Part shown: positions 24,712 to 36,480 of the stretch, piece after piece | Numbering within the stretch: position 1 is the stretch's first letter | How the letters are laid out: each line of letters opens with the position of its first letter | Source: Tillus elongatus | Lineage: Eukaryota > Arthropoda > Insecta > Coleoptera > Cleridae | NCBI GenBank assembly: GCA_964006375.1 | Contig: OZ023265.1 | Span: 114,035,084-114,099,083, forward strand | DNA length: 64,000 bases | Direction: 5' to 3' | Notes under the pieces: generated by a model | The model's database searches: none | Seen by the model: the letters and a program-made list of their open reading frames with translations, nothing else | What the model was told of the DNA's origin: nothing | Translations under genes and position numbers: made by a program

Positions 24712-25806
24712 ATGGCAAGTTTAAGTGAAACCGAACGTATCGAAATTTTAATGATGATAGGGTACGGTGATAGAACACGAAGTTTTGCTCAAGTGGTAAT
24801 TATGTTCAATGAGTTGCATCCTGAGCGGGAATCGATCTCCAAATCCACAGTTTCGAAAACTTTGCATCGTTTTCACGAAACTGGCGGTATCAAGGATAAA
24901 CCTAGAACTGGAAGGCCAGTAACCGTTACAAATGAAGAAAATTCTTTGAATGTAATATTGGATGTGGTGGAAAATCCGAAAACTTCGGCACAGCAATTGG
25001 CTTTAAATCACAATATGAGTCGATATTCAATTCAAAAGATTACGAAGCGGGAAAAGTTCCGTCCATATAAAATTCATTTATTGCAAGAACTGAGTGAAGA
25101 CGATTTTGATCGCAGAATCGAGTTCTGTGAACTTATTATGGAGAAGTTACGCCAAAATTTTAACTTTGCCAACCACATTTTGTTTTCCGACGAATCTACA
25201 TTTTGTTTGAATGGACAAGTCAACCGACACAACTGTAGGTACTGGTCAGACGAAAACCCACATTGGATGGAACAAATTCACACCCAAAGACCGCAAAAAG
25301 TAAATGTTTGGTGTGCTATGATTGGTGGACATATCATAGGACCTTATTTTATACACGGTAATTTGAACTCTGCTCGATATTTGACACTTTTGCAAGAATC
25401 AATTGTTCCAGACGTTAGTCGATTATTTCCGAACAATAACGACCCAAATCTACCAGCGGAAGAAATATGGTTTCAGCAGGATGGGGCACCCCCTCATTTT
25501 GGAATTGAGGTACGGGAATATCTGAATCAAACCTTTCCTGGCAGATGGATAGGGCGCAGGGGAACTATTGAATGGCCAGCTAGGTCTCCCGACATGACGC
25601 CGCTTGACTTTTTTTTGTGGGGTCATGTAAAAAATTTAATTTACCAAAATAGACCGCAGAATATTGAAGAGTTGCAAGCAAGGATTGTGCATGAAATTAA
25701 TAACATTCCTCAAAACGCTCTTGTAAATGCAGTGCGATGTTTTGTTAAGCGAATTCATTATTGTCAGGAGGTCAATGGAGAACACTTTGAACATCTTATA
25801 AAATAG
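24712..25806 (+). CDS. Tc1/mariner superfamily transposase, DD41D type
   Basis: A 364-residue DDE transposase. I start at ATG 24712 (MASLSETERIE); an upstream TTG-initiated reading adding three residues has no support. Residues about 1-75 (numbered from M24712) form the first helix-turn-helix region, ending in the linker PRTGRP. Residues 85-120 form the second (NPKTSAQQLALNHNMSRYSI). The catalytic domain shows FSDEST with D160, FQQDGAPPHF with D257 and SPDMTPLDFFLWG with D299. There are 96 and 41 residues between the acids, so the spacing is DD41D. WPARSPD and GHVK are typical of the group. There is no internal stop or frameshift. The stop codon touches the right inverted repeat. The protein would cut and paste its own element at TA sites. 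Function is inferred from the family. Confidence 0.93.
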   Translation: MASLSETERIEILMMIGYGDRTRSFAQVVIMFNELHPERESISKSTVSKTLHRFHETGGIKDKPRTGRPVTVTNEENSLNVILDVVENPKTSAQQLALNHNMSRYSIQKITKREKFRPYKIHLLQELSEDDFDRRIEFCELIMEKLRQNFNFANHILFSDESTFCLNGQVNRHNCRYWSDENPHWMEQIHTQRPQKVNVWCAMIGGHIIGPYFIHGNLNSARYLTLLQESIVPDVSRLFPNNNDPNLPAEEIWFQQDGAPPHFGIEVREYLNQTFPGRWIGRRGTIEWPARSPDMTPLDFFLWGHVKNLIYQNRPQNIEELQARIVHEINNIPQNALVNAVRCFVKRIHYCQEVNGEHFEHLIK

Positions 25807-26219
25807 GATTTCAAACAATGTTAAAAACATCGCAACCGGTTCTTTTCACACTCACAGATTGTTTTCAAGAGATATTCTACTTTTCATTTATTTTTGTTCT
25901 TCATCCAATAGATTTTAAAAACAATAGCGTTTATTTTTATTTATTTTTTTACCCGGAAACGATTGAGTTTATGTACATCATGCTTCTGATAAATGTTGCT
26001 CAAAATTAAGAGAAGGATTGAAATATCGAATAATATATAGGGTGTTCCATTAAAAAAAAATTAATATTGGTGTGCCACGCCTGTATGACCAACCCTGTAT
26101 AAATGAAATTATCACCGCCTAGTAGACATTGAAGAACCCAAAAACTTTTGTATAAAACTTTTTTCGACACCTTGTATATTTTCCCGGATAATCGACCGTT
26201 TCCAGACTTATCAGCGACC

Positions 26220-26222
<3 letters not shown>
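25806..26222. repeat. Right terminal inverted repeat, 417 bp
   Basis: Inverse copy of 24153-24569, ending CTTATCAGCGACCCTG before TA. Confidence 0.92.

Positions 26223-26313
<91 letters not shown>
26223..26313. repeat. (TA)n array, right of the mariner element
   Basis: 91 bp of TA between the transposon terminus and ATGGTGACGCATGTCC, the family X continuation. Confidence 0.97.
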
Positions 26314-26315
<2 letters not shown>

Positions 26316-26499
26316 TGACGCATGTCCACAGTAAAACTCAATATTTTTGTTTATATACAATATACGAGCAAAAATTGTATACGTAATTACGGGGTGTTTT
26401 GAGCTGCATCTTATAAAATTATTTTTATCATCACAATGGCGGCCCATAAATAAGTACACTTGGAGAACACCCAAATCACCACAACACATATTTCAGAGA

Positions 26500-26540
26500 C
26501 CTTACGATCGTTTCGTTGACAAAGTCAACATCTTCAGAGG
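26500..26540 (-). ncRNA. Hammerhead ribozyme motif, copy A left arm
   Basis: Minus strand: CCT, core CTGAAGA (N7 is A), one extra T, stem II GTTGAC-TTT-GTCAAC, GAAA, palindromic stem III ACGATCGT, cleavage base A, then AGG. Stem I is only CCU/AGG. Confidence 0.75.
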
Positions 26541-26616
26541 AAAAAGAAAATTTCTTCCTCTGATCGATCGTTTCGTTGACAAAGTCAACATCTTCAGAGG
26601 AAGAAAAATTCTTTTT

Positions 26617-26657
26617 CCTCTGAAGATGTTGACTTTGTCAACGAAACGATCGTAAGG
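26617..26657 (+). ncRNA. Hammerhead ribozyme motif, copy A right arm
   Basis: Same structure on the plus strand. CCT 26617-26619, CTGAAGA 26620-26626, stem II 26628-26642, GAAA 26643-26646, ACGATCGT stem III, cleavage after A26654, AGG 26655-26657. Confidence 0.75.
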
Positions 26658-27609
26658 TCTCTGAAATATGTGTTGTGGTGATTTGGGTGTTCTCCAAGTA
26701 TACTTATTAGTGCTCATCACAGGTTCCAGTTTTCACATAGTGGCGGCCCATAAGTCGTTGGTGATACACACTTTCTTTTTTTAATAGAACATCTCTTATG
26801 TTATTGCATGTTTGCATTTTCCATTGAATTATAATGCGTGTTTGTAAGGAGAAAAAAATTATATCGTTTATCGTTTTTGAGTTATTTCAAGTGTTTTGCA
26901 ACTTTTCACGTTTTTGGCACATTGCACAAACACATATCACAAATTGTAAAAAGGCGTTTGTACTAATACAGAGTTGAGCCTATGAAAATAGGGCATTCAG
27001 AGAGTTTTTGGTTTGTATCACTCGTTCAAAAAATCGAGCTGCCGTATACAGGCACTCTCAAACAGTAGCTGAATTTGAAAAGTTTTCGCAGAAATGGTTT
27101 TTGTGTTTCCGTAGAAATCATTTTTTGTAACATTTTTTTTGTGAAATGTTGGTAATTAATCATAAATGTTTAGTTAGTTATTGTAGATAAAAGTTGTCGA
27201 TTTTTTGTGAAAAATATAATATAGTGTAACATTACTGAGAGAAATTTTGGCTAAAAATTAGTAAATATTTGTGAAAGAAATTTTTGCAAAATTTAATTTT
27301 TTTTCTGTTTGGGTCATAAAGCGGTCTGTCACTAATTATACTTTGGCAGGTGTGTCAATAGCTTGGAGAGTTTCGTGGGCCATAAAATTTGGACCAGTTT
27401 TCTCCGGAAGTTTTAAAGTTTATTTTCAGAAAATGTTTGCAGTTTTTGAAACAACAAAGCTATTTTAGTGAAATGGAGTACATTGTTACTACTATATAGG
27501 TTACACTGTCAACCAAGTGGCCTTTTGAAAACAACAGATATTTGACATTAAAAACATTTTTATGAAATTCACTACCATAACGCACTTGCTGCGTCCAGAC
27601 TTTTTAAAT

Positions 27610-27748
27610 TTTAGTGTCGACCTGTTTCCACTTCTATGACCAATCACCGACGCTGCGGAGTAGTTTCACCTCACTATGTTAGAAATTGTGCTGATTTTCT
27701 TCCTATCTGTAAGGCTGGTGGGGATCTGTTACGTGTCCAACATCGCAT
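27610..27748 (-). mobile_element. SINE fragment, 3' part
   Basis: Reverse reading of the SINE body: GACCAATCACCGACGC, GTAGTTTCACCTCACTATG, CCAACATCGCATCG. The tRNA-like head is missing. Confidence 0.75.
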
Positions 27749-27979
27749 CGAATTTTTATGACAAGAAAATTATAAACATTTATTTACCCTTGATTATAAA
27801 TAATGAACCCCAACCTCACAAAATTCTCGTTAATATATTGATGTCCTAATTAATAGGAACGTGTTTAAATGTAGTGTTTATTAATGCTAGTTTTGTTTGT
27901 GTTATATGTCAAGATAAGATAATGTGGCTTGAGGTTCCAGTAAAATCCCAGTAGGAACCTAACATTATGTTTGTTTTAT

Positions 27980-28185
27980 ATTTGAATGCCTGTATGTTCC
28001 GCCATTTGGAGGGGGCGTGAAGCGGTTGGTACTGTGTACCATGCGACCTTAGGAACGTAAAAGATCCCTACCCTCCTTACAGAAAGAAAGAGATTCGGAA
28101 AATTTACAACATAGTTAGGTGAAACTGATCTCTGGTGTTGGTGATAGTCGCGGAAATTGACCGACGCTAAAGAGACAAAATACAA
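27980..28185 (+). mobile_element. SINE fragment, body and 3' end
   Basis: Plus orientation: GTATGTTCCGCCATTTGGAG, AAGATCCCTACCCTCCTTAC, GGTGAAACTGATCTCTGG, GACCGACGCTAAAGAGAC. No head. A further scrap of the family in reverse lies at 28305-28360. Confidence 0.78.
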
Positions 28186-28369
28186 ATACATTACAATAAT
28201 ACATAGTCACAATTATTTTTTTTCGCAACTCACAAACTTATTTTCTCCATAAATAATTTTTGGCAATGTTACATCTAGTATTGCATCGAATTTTGTTTCT
28301 ATAGGTCGGTCTAATTTTGCTTACTATAGAAAATCACCAACGACAGGGAGCAGTTTCATTATTTTTTTA

Positions 28370-29500
28370 ATAAAAACTCACTAAAACAGAATCCTCTTTG
28401 ACTGTTCAATAGTCACCTGAAATATTACAGTATGCACGGGATTAATTTAGAAAAAGAGTAAGAAAGTGTTTGGAAGTTAAAAGGGGATATTTAGAACAAT
28501 TTATCATGCATGACAAACAAAAAATAATTTGAAATTGCAATTTTTGGTTTAACTTGTTCATTTCAATGTGACGGATAGTTATTACGAAAACGTTTATTCT
28601 GTGTTATCAGTTGACGGAAACATACAAGAAAAGTAGTTTCAAAATCGATATCATTTATTTATAATACTCGTAACTTGCACATTGTACGTAAGCATTGCTT
28701 AAATACTTCAAATAGGTGCTTAACATTCGGCAATACGAAATACAACGCGAATCTAATTATTTTCAGCCATCGCCTGAATAGTATCGAATTCCCAGTTTAC
28801 GTGTTTCGACGTACTTACCGAAACCAAAACATTCCATAGAATTCTGTACCTACCTAGGACAGCAACATTGAAAATTTAAATAATTACAGCATTCGTGACT
28901 TACTTGAAATAAATTCACATTCGAATGATTCCACCGAATGTAAATTCAGTCAGGCGAAGGCATGATTACGCCCTTTCCATGACTTGCTATGACTCCGGCC
29001 TACGGTTAACTACACACTTTACTGTATACTGTTAAAAGATACCAAATTCGATAAATAATTTAACCAGGTCACGCCAAACAGTCATGCATCCAATCTTCCG
29101 GAAACATTGCTGAGATTCATATGGTTTGCGTACAAGACAGTCATTAAAATATTGCCGCATAATTTTGTGACAGAGTTCGGAGTTACATTATGATGTATTG
29201 TGATAGTTTGTGTCTTTTTGCGTGTTCGTGTCTGAATCGATTACCGAAGGTAATGTAGAAAATTTCTAATAAATTGCTCAGAAGTTAATACCCATAAATG
29301 AATACGATTTAGAAACCATAAAAAAATCTAGTTGCTCCTAAATTACAGTGTAATCCTAAAACTATTATTAAGTTAAGCTAGCTATAAAGTTCATTTTACT
29401 AATGCTTTAAGTGAAAAAAATACTAATGTAGATCGCGACTTATGAATTCTGAAAAAAATTCTTAAATGATAGAGAATTAGACATCCCCCTCCTCCCAAAA
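28370..29500. other. No gene seen
   Basis: AT-rich with moderate complexity, no recognised repeat family and no frame over 60 codons. It is one of the longer stretches without obvious transposon debris. Confidence 0.5.
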
Positions 29501-30300
29501 CACATGTTCGTGGTCAGTTTCAATTTTTATATGATAACTCAAAGAATAGTGCGCGGAATTTGTTAAAATTTGGTAGATACCTTCCTTTGGGAGTGGCTTA
29601 GAAAAGTTTTTTAGCCAGGAATATCCGATCATTTATTTCAGGAAAATCTTGGATTTATTTGGGAAATTTTGTATCTCCGAAAATAACAAAGCTGTGGTAG
29701 CCAAATTTGGTGCGCAGATGTATGTTATAAAGAGTGTGCTATGTACATAAACTGAGGGCTCGAAGCTAATACCAAAACAAGTTGGAGGTATTTAAAAAAA
29801 AATGCCAATGTTGATCAGAGAATGACACAAAACCAGAATATGTTGTATGGTTAACAAAATCTTTTGGATTTTACAGACAAAAATTTATAAGTTTTCTTGT
29901 CGCAAAAAGTCAAGACATACTACAAAAATTACTTAAAAATATTATAGGGTGCGTGTTATACAAAACCTTAAGTTCCTGCTTCAACCGTCATTGTTCCTTA
30001 GTTTACTAGAACATTTGCAGAAAATTCATTTCAAATAGACCCTTTCTCTGGTTCTTTGGCAGTATTAAGTTATAGAGTTTTTGGCTTATTAATCTATATT
30101 TTTTAGCGAATTTTCGTCGAAAAAAATTCGCTAAATTCATTTTCTTAATAGAACATATCATATATAGCATGTTTGCGTTTAGGTAAACTATAATGCATTG
30201 TAAGCAGGACGCCTGCTCACGTATATAAATTTTTGTAAAATTTCTCCATACATAAACGTTTGGGCATATGTAAATGAATTACTGGGTTGAATCTCAAAAA
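29501..30300. repeat. Family X fragments, decayed
   Basis: TTCCTTTGGGAGTGGCTTAG, CCGTCATTGTTCCTTAG and GACCCTTTCTCTGGTTC match family X positions seen at 54.9-55.6 kb, in plus orientation. Confidence 0.6.
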
Positions 30301-31340
30301 TTTCATAAAAAGTTGCCCTGAAACAAATGTTTCACGCGATCATTTTATTTAATCAAAATATGCATAATTATGTAGGCTGTGGTTACGTTGAAATTGTAAA
30401 CAATTCACTACACAGTTGCCAAAATGCCGCTGTTGACCCAGATGGTAATAGAATACCCGAGCCAGCATAAAGTTTCCATTCAAACGCTCACTTCGATATT
30501 GTGAAGAGTAATGCTAGGTTTATGCACAATAGGCCAGGGGCTGCAGTGCTATCGGGACGGAAAAGTCGCGGACGAGCCCTGAGGGAGAAAAAAATGCTAG
30601 GTTTGAAAGTTGCGAGTGTCGCTGCCTTTAAAATGGTCACTTAAGTTTTAACAAAAAACCAGCAAACTCAGGGTTTTGATGTGCCGATCCCGGGAAACAT
30701 GGTGTCTCGAAGGCAGTCTCTTATTGGTTATAATAATGGAGTGATCTTAAAATGCGAATTTTAATTGGAATTCAATAATAATGAAGGATATGGAGTTGGG
30801 TTTCACCAGGGGACAGAGAAAAAAACTGAGAGTAAGTGGGCTTCCGGCCCTGGTAAAGATAAGAAGTGCCTCGTGGTACGATCAAGATAACGCTCAGTCG
30901 CCACGACGGTAATGTTAAGGGTTTTAAATAAAATCGGTGTAAATTTATGAGTTTGAGAGAAGTTTCGCGAGAAGTGATAGTGTGCGAAATAGGGACTAAA
31001 GGTCCCAGTATATTTTCTAGAGAGGGCGGTTTCAAAACGAGGGGTTTCCTGCAAAAAAACATACGGGGGGTTAGTGAGTGTTATAACCTTATACAGGGCT
31101 GGCTTAGCTCATACATTTTTAGAAATATTTTACTCGTGAGGTGAGTTCGTTCCATGACGTATATTATTTAAAGGGACTCTAAGAGATAGCTGTCTCGAGT
31201 ACTGAAATAATCCGTATATAAAAATTGTATAGATATTTAGAGCCGCAGGGCTCTAAGATAGAATACTAGCATATATATTTGAGCCGTAGGGCCTTAAAAT
31301 AGAATTAGAGTAAATTGAAACAATTAAACGTTGAATGTAG
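30301..31340. other. No gene seen
   Basis: A locally GC-richer block at 30480-31060 has overlapping 83-96 codon frames on the minus strand (31062-30772, 31054-30803) that match nothing I know. It may be non-coding leader or terminal-repeat sequence of the Penelope-like remnant that follows. Confidence 0.4.
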
Positions 31341-32290
31341 CGGCTTCTCCTCCAGACACCAAAATTTACTTTATTCCCGACGCGTTTCGACACTCAAAGA
31401 GGTCATCATCAGGGGAAAATTTGAACAATTCTCAAAAAATTGAACTCGGAACTATACATGAAGGCTTCCACAGGTCACAACTTCATCCATTGTGCTAGGG
31501 GGCGTGTAATAATACCTCTGAATAATGCCAGAAAAATTGACTTCAACGACAAAAATCAATGCGAAAGATCGGCGATTTTAACAAACATGATGAAGGGCGG
31601 CCATTAAGTTCACATAGTTCACAAGTGTTGGATTAGAGGGATTTTATACCCGATTGGCATTATTTTAAAAATAGCCTTAAAGTCGAGTAACACTATATGA
31701 AAATGGAGATGGGAATTTTTGTGAGATTTAAAATACGAAGGGCAAGATAGGGCTTGGAGCCATAAGGGTTTAGTTGGGAACTCAAGGGGGAGGGAGTTAG
31801 ATAAATATGAGTGCTATAGTTAAGATAAGAAGGAGTTAATGATTAAACTCATAAATAGTATACCGGGGGAGCAATTGGCAGACTAAATACTGAACCAATG
31901 TTCACCGGTATCAGTTTTGCATACAATTTAGTCTTTCCCCAAAGATTAGAAAAACCTTTCATACAATGATGTTCAATTAACACTAGAATTTGAGTTATAA
32001 GGATTGAGAATTTAGGTCTGTCATAGACAGAACCTTCCTCAAATGTTTGCCATAATTTCAACTTAAGGAAACCTTTGGTTTAATTAGTTATTTAAAATTG
32101 TGCCGTTAAAATGTTTGTTTGTATAAATTTTATTTTTGTATTAAAGTAGTTTTAAAACTAGATAACTGGTTTTTATTCTTAGTATAAAAACCCTAAACGA
32201 GAGTTTATTTTAACACCTAATTTAAAATGATTGTGACGCGTTTCGTCACTAGGTATATACTAAGGCCGAATATAGAGTAAAATTTTGGGG
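31341..32290 (-). repeat. Penelope-like non-coding remnant with hammerhead
   Basis: Contains an intact hammerhead motif (31374-31417) and, near 32230-32250, a shortened relic (minus TGACGAAACGCGTCAC) that keeps GAAACGCGTC but has lost stem II. Penelope-like RT remains lie about 1 kb further along at 33.3-33.6 kb in the same orientation. The attribution is by this proximity and by the known presence of hammerheads in such elements. Confidence 0.45.
31374..31417 (-). ncRNA. Hammerhead ribozyme motif, intact core
   Basis: Minus strand: stem I TTCCC pairs fully with GGGAA across the motif. Core CTGATGA (31406-31412), one extra T, stem II GACCTC/GAGTGTC with a bulged base and AAA-complement loop, GAAA (31385-31388), self-complementary stem III ACGCGT, cleavage triplet GTC, then GGGAA. 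Confidence 0.82.
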
Positions 32291-33270
32291 AATTGGTCTC
32301 AATGCTCATAGCATTACAAACAAATATCAAGCAAGACCTTCGTTAAGGGTCGTTAAATAGAAATATTTTCTTTCAATGTAACAAAGGGTAGTTTTTTTCA
32401 GTACACGTCCTTCCGCTCGGACGTTGCCTAAATTAATATTTACTCAAGTGTGCTTAATAATAAAAAGTTGAGACCAGTTATTGATCTTTACAGTTTACAG
32501 TCATAATATAATACTCTTAAAGAAAGAAAATGGTTCGTAAAAGCGCCTCGTTAGAGCATGTTAATTGATATCGTTTACCGTTTTCGAGTTATTTCAACTA
32601 TTTGCATGTTTTTACGTTTTTGGCACATATCAAAAATTGAGACACGGCATTTTTACCAATATATGGTGCCATAAAAATGCCGCATTGAGGCAGATTTTAG
32701 TTTATATTATTAGTATCCAAAATCAAGATGCCATATACAGGGCGCTACAAACAGTAGCTGAATTTGAAAAAATTGACCGCCGTGACTCAATTTTTCCAGT
32801 TATTTTATGTTCCAAAGGTAAAAGATATGCCCTCAGCTTCCACTTTTGTATCATACATTCTACACATAAAGATTCTAGTTTTGAAAATGTTTACATTTAT
32901 AATCGAGTACCATGATTCCTCTAGTGATCAGTTTTACATATTTTTTTTCAGTTTCCTATTCAAATCTATTAATTTAGTTTAATATTATGCGATTGTTTTG
33001 CGAATTTTAAAAGAAATTTATTAAATATGTAAATTAACTTTGGTGCAAAAATGATAAGAAACGATTAATTGATAGGATTGTTATCTCCCTTTACTTTAAT
33101 ATGTAAGTAGTTGATAAATTGTTTTCACAAATGTAAAACGAAACTTTGAAGTGGCAGCCTTAAGTAACGTTCTTATTTCTGACAGCTTGTGGCATGAAAA
33201 TAACAGTATTTTTCCACAATGTCGGAAGAGAAGCAACTACAATCGCAATATCTATAATTTTGATCGGCTC
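32291..33270. other. No gene seen; family X scrap at 32560-32800
   Basis: ATATCGTTTACCGTTTTCGA and TTTTTACGTTTTTGGCACAT resemble family X at 26870-26930. The rest is unrecognised. Confidence 0.5.
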
Positions 33271-33276
33271 TGAATT

Positions 33277-33580
33277 TTATCGCTTACTGCTAAAAAAAAC
33301 ACTGAGTAAGCTCAGAACAAGCAAGCTCAAACTCGAGACTTTCTGACCGAAATGATAATTTAAATCTGATGGTATGAATCTATTTGTAGAAGCTTCCTTT
33401 CTATACGCATGAAATTCTAACCTATCTATATTTTGGATCACAAGAGGGTCCAGAAACGGCAATTGGTCGTAGTTCTCCATTTCGTAAGTAAACTTGATTG
33501 AACGGAATCTACTGTTCAACTTATTAATAAAATTACTGATGTTATCTTTACTAGTTGGAAAATAACGACATTGAAGTCTG
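33277..33580 (-). pseudogene. Penelope-like reverse transcriptase fragment
   Basis: Minus strand frame: NFINKLNSRFRSIKFTYEME, then LPFLDPLVIQ and FHAYRKEASTNRFIP. This is the block after the YxDD motif in Penelope-like RTs (IKFT.E.E....LPFLD, YRK.T.TNRFI). It ends abruptly after YHFGQKV. Only about 80 residues remain. Confidence 0.7.
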
Positions 33581-33589
33581 AATCCGATA

Positions 33590-34260
33590 AGCCCCCCAAA
33601 AACTTCGCTGTACTTCCTTTGTATCCTTTTTCTAATGGCCTATCAATCTCTCACTCTCCCTGCACAGACAAAAACAACTTTTTGTATGCCATGAAATTTA
33701 CTTTGGGATGCAAGTACACGTTGACTAAATTATCTTCTTATTTCTATGCGGTAAATAATAAATTCACAGAAATAAGCATGTTTTGCATTTGTAAGAACTG
33801 CAGACTACAATAATAGGTAGACAGTCACCACCTACAAAAAGGGTGTCATTGTTAAGCAATGCTAACTTTTCAATTGTCTCGGCGGCATGGGTATTATTAC
33901 GGGAAGTGCTTAAAGCGGTAGGTACTATCTACAGACCGTGCTTAAACGAGATAAACGTCACGGTTAAATTTGCTGACGTAGTGTTCCCTTTTCGAAAGCC
34001 AGGGTGACATTGATTGAGTATATTGTTTTGGGATTTAGTCAGTACCTGGAAATTTAACTGCTTTCTTAGAAAGGCACTTAACGGCAAGTTTTAAATTAAT
34101 GTGGTTGTAAAGTTAACGTGAACGGAAAAGTTCCAAATCTAAAATCTTATATCAAGAATAATATGTATATCTTCTGTAAATATTACACGGCCATTTTTTT
34201 TACACACAAAAAGTGAATGAAGACTGAAAACAAGAAAAAGTGGCACAGTATTAAGAAAAC
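33590..34260. other. No gene seen
   Basis: An 80-codon plus-strand frame at 33571-33813 is not recognised. Otherwise AT-rich filler. Confidence 0.45.
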
Positions 34261-34342
34261 TATGTGAAAACTGGAACCTGTGATGAGCACTAATAAGTAC
34301 ACTTTGAGAACACCCAAATCACCACAACACATATTTCAGAGA

Positions 34343-34383
34343 CCTTACGATCGTTTCGTTGACCAAGTCAACATCTTCAGAGG
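34343..34383 (-). ncRNA. Hammerhead ribozyme motif, copy B left arm
   Basis: Minus strand: CCT, CTGAAGA, extra T, GTTGAC-TTG-GTCAAC, GAAA, ACGATCGT, A, AGG. All core positions fit; stem I is three pairs. Confidence 0.75.
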
Positions 34384-34416
34384 AAGAAAAATTCACAGAA
34401 TGTGTGAATTTTTCTT

Positions 34417-34457
34417 CCTCTGAAGATGTTGACTTGGTCAACGAAACGATCGTAAGG
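34417..34457 (+). ncRNA. Hammerhead ribozyme motif, copy B right arm
   Basis: Mirror of the left arm on the plus strand. Core 34420-34426, GAAA 34443-34446, cleavage after A34454. Confidence 0.75.
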
Positions 34458-34758
34458 TCTCTGAAATATGTGTTGTGGTGATTTGGGTGTTCTCAAAGTG
34501 TACTTATTAAGAAAACTAAAAAATTACAAATGAAAAATGTGGAGCGATATAAAATTCGCCACATGAGTAAAAGGAATCGTGTACAAGCAACCATCTAATC
34601 TTTCTCTTGAATAGCGCTTTTTCATAAGTGACGCAGAATTTTTCAACACTTTTATCGAATTATCGTAGAAAAAATTTGCAAGTCCCGACGTTTATATTTT
34701 GAAACAATTTGTTCAAGTGAGAACAGACCAGACTACTAGAACCAATATCCAGGGTCAG

Positions 34759-34761
<3 letters not shown>

Positions 34762-34842
<81 letters not shown>
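34762..34842. repeat. (TA)n array
   Basis: Preceded by CCAGGGTCAGTTAA, a shortened form of the family X GGGGTCAGTTTCAATTT that precedes other arrays. Confidence 0.97.
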
Positions 34843-34846
<4 letters not shown>

Positions 34847-35014
34847 TCTAACCGGGGAAAATAACTACTGCATTATGTAGTAATAGTAACAGTATCGGCA
34901 TTTTAGTGAATTTTCTTTAAAAAAAATTCATTATTGAGGACATCCCGACTTTTGATTTTTGAAAAAAACTCTTCAAATGAGCGCTAATTAGCCCCCTAGA
35001 ACAGGTCAGTTTCA

Positions 35015-35018
<4 letters not shown>
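34843..35018. repeat. Family X fragment between two TA arrays
   Basis: AGTGAATTTTCTTTAAAAAA, CATCCCGACTTTTGATTTTT, AAATGAGCGCTAATTAGCCC and AGGTCAGTTTCAATTTA match 15050-15120 and 45600-45720. Confidence 0.7.

Positions 35019-35102
<84 letters not shown>
35019..35102. repeat. (TA)n array after GGTCAGTTTCAATT
   Basis: 84 bp of TA. The same left context precedes the array at 45720. Confidence 0.97.
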
Positions 35103-35840
<738 letters not shown>

Positions 35841-35984
35841 TTTTTGGCCGTTTCCTCACAATTTTTCCACGTATTCAGTTAAAAATTAGGTATGCGTATG
35901 GTATGGTATCGGTACAGTTTGTACATTGTTTTAGCAATTATAGCAGAACTGTCCTATTCTTGTCCCATAAAAATTAAACAAGAA

Positions 35985-36480
35985 CCTATTACCTCGCTTA
36001 TCAGCACGGTACAATTGCTCTTTTCTCCCTGGATCATAGCGACGAATCCACAATTGGTCCATAGTGATACGATAATCCAAACATTTCAGAAATATCCTTC
36101 AAAACAGTGGCACATTTTCTTTGACATTGTAAAACAAGCGCGCTTCTGATCAGCGTTCAGGTAATTCGGATTCCATTTTGCCGAAGACTTTCTCACTCCC
36201 AAATGGTGATAACTAATGTAACAACACACATTCATATGCGATGCGCAATGTTTATGCTTTATGTTTTAGCCCAATTCGTTGATCTCTTGAGATCATTTCA
36301 TTGAAAGAATCAATGTTTTCTTGGGAAGGTGCAGAAATTCGTATTTCAGAGTGGTGCTTATCTTTGGTATTTACGCAACCCAGTTTCTAATAGTAGCATA
36401 CGAAGCACATTGATCTCCAAGGGTTTTGCGATATCGGAAAAAATTCAGCCGATGCCCCTTTAAAAAATTAATACTTGCTA
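35985..36480 (-). pseudogene. Mariner transposase relic
   Basis: Minus strand pieces in changing frames. From about 36400: CASYATIRNWV (the second helix of the DNA-binding region). Around 36150: NYLNADQKRACF (the family's L.ADQK.R linker). Around 36040: MDQLWIRRYDPGRKEQ (the catalytic block usually MDETW..HYDPE.KQQ, with the catalytic D-E replaced). Multiple stops and frame changes. A dead copy unrelated in detail to the DD41D element. Confidence 0.65.

Larger units (their letters stand above)
26447..26735. mobile_element. Palindromic hammerhead-bearing element, copy A
   Basis: Left arm 26447-26540 and right arm 26617-26712 are near-perfect inverses, continuing on the right into GTGCTCATCACAGGTTCCAG. 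Between them is an extra partial arm (26563-26603) repeating the hammerhead segment, as if from recombination between arms. Each arm holds a hammerhead core pointing away from the centre. No coding capacity. Inserted in family X between AATGGCGGCCCATAAATAAG and its resumption. Confidence 0.8.
26314..27605. repeat. Family X, right part, split by a palindromic element
   Basis: Begins GGTGACGCATGTCCACAGTA and continues as ACTCAATATTTTTG, GAGCTGCATCTTATAAAATT, then (after 26447-26735) GGCGGCCCATAAGTCGTTGG, TTGCATTTTCCATTGAATTA, and a stretch to 27600 that includes a MITE-type end (CACTACCATAACGCACTTGC). Non-coding. Confidence 0.7.
34262..34509. mobile_element. Palindromic hammerhead-bearing element, copy B
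   Basis: An almost perfect inverted repeat with arms 34291-34390 and 34411-34509 and a short, itself palindromic centre (TTCACAGAATGTGTGAA). The left side is preceded by ACTGGAACCTGTGATGAGCA, found on the other side in copy A. Each arm has a hammerhead motif. A transcript would fold into one long hairpin. Confidence 0.88.

Noticed and set aside
24703..24714. Upstream start giving MCKMASL for the transposase
   Set aside because: The first codon is TTG, so I use the ATG at 24712.
30772..31144. Protein-coding gene in the GC-richer block
   Set aside because: Overlapping frames on both strands of similar length with no family resemblance; more likely non-coding.
32225..32255. Hammerhead at 32.2 kb
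   Set aside because: Only TGACGAAACGCGTCAC survives; stem II and most of the core are absent.
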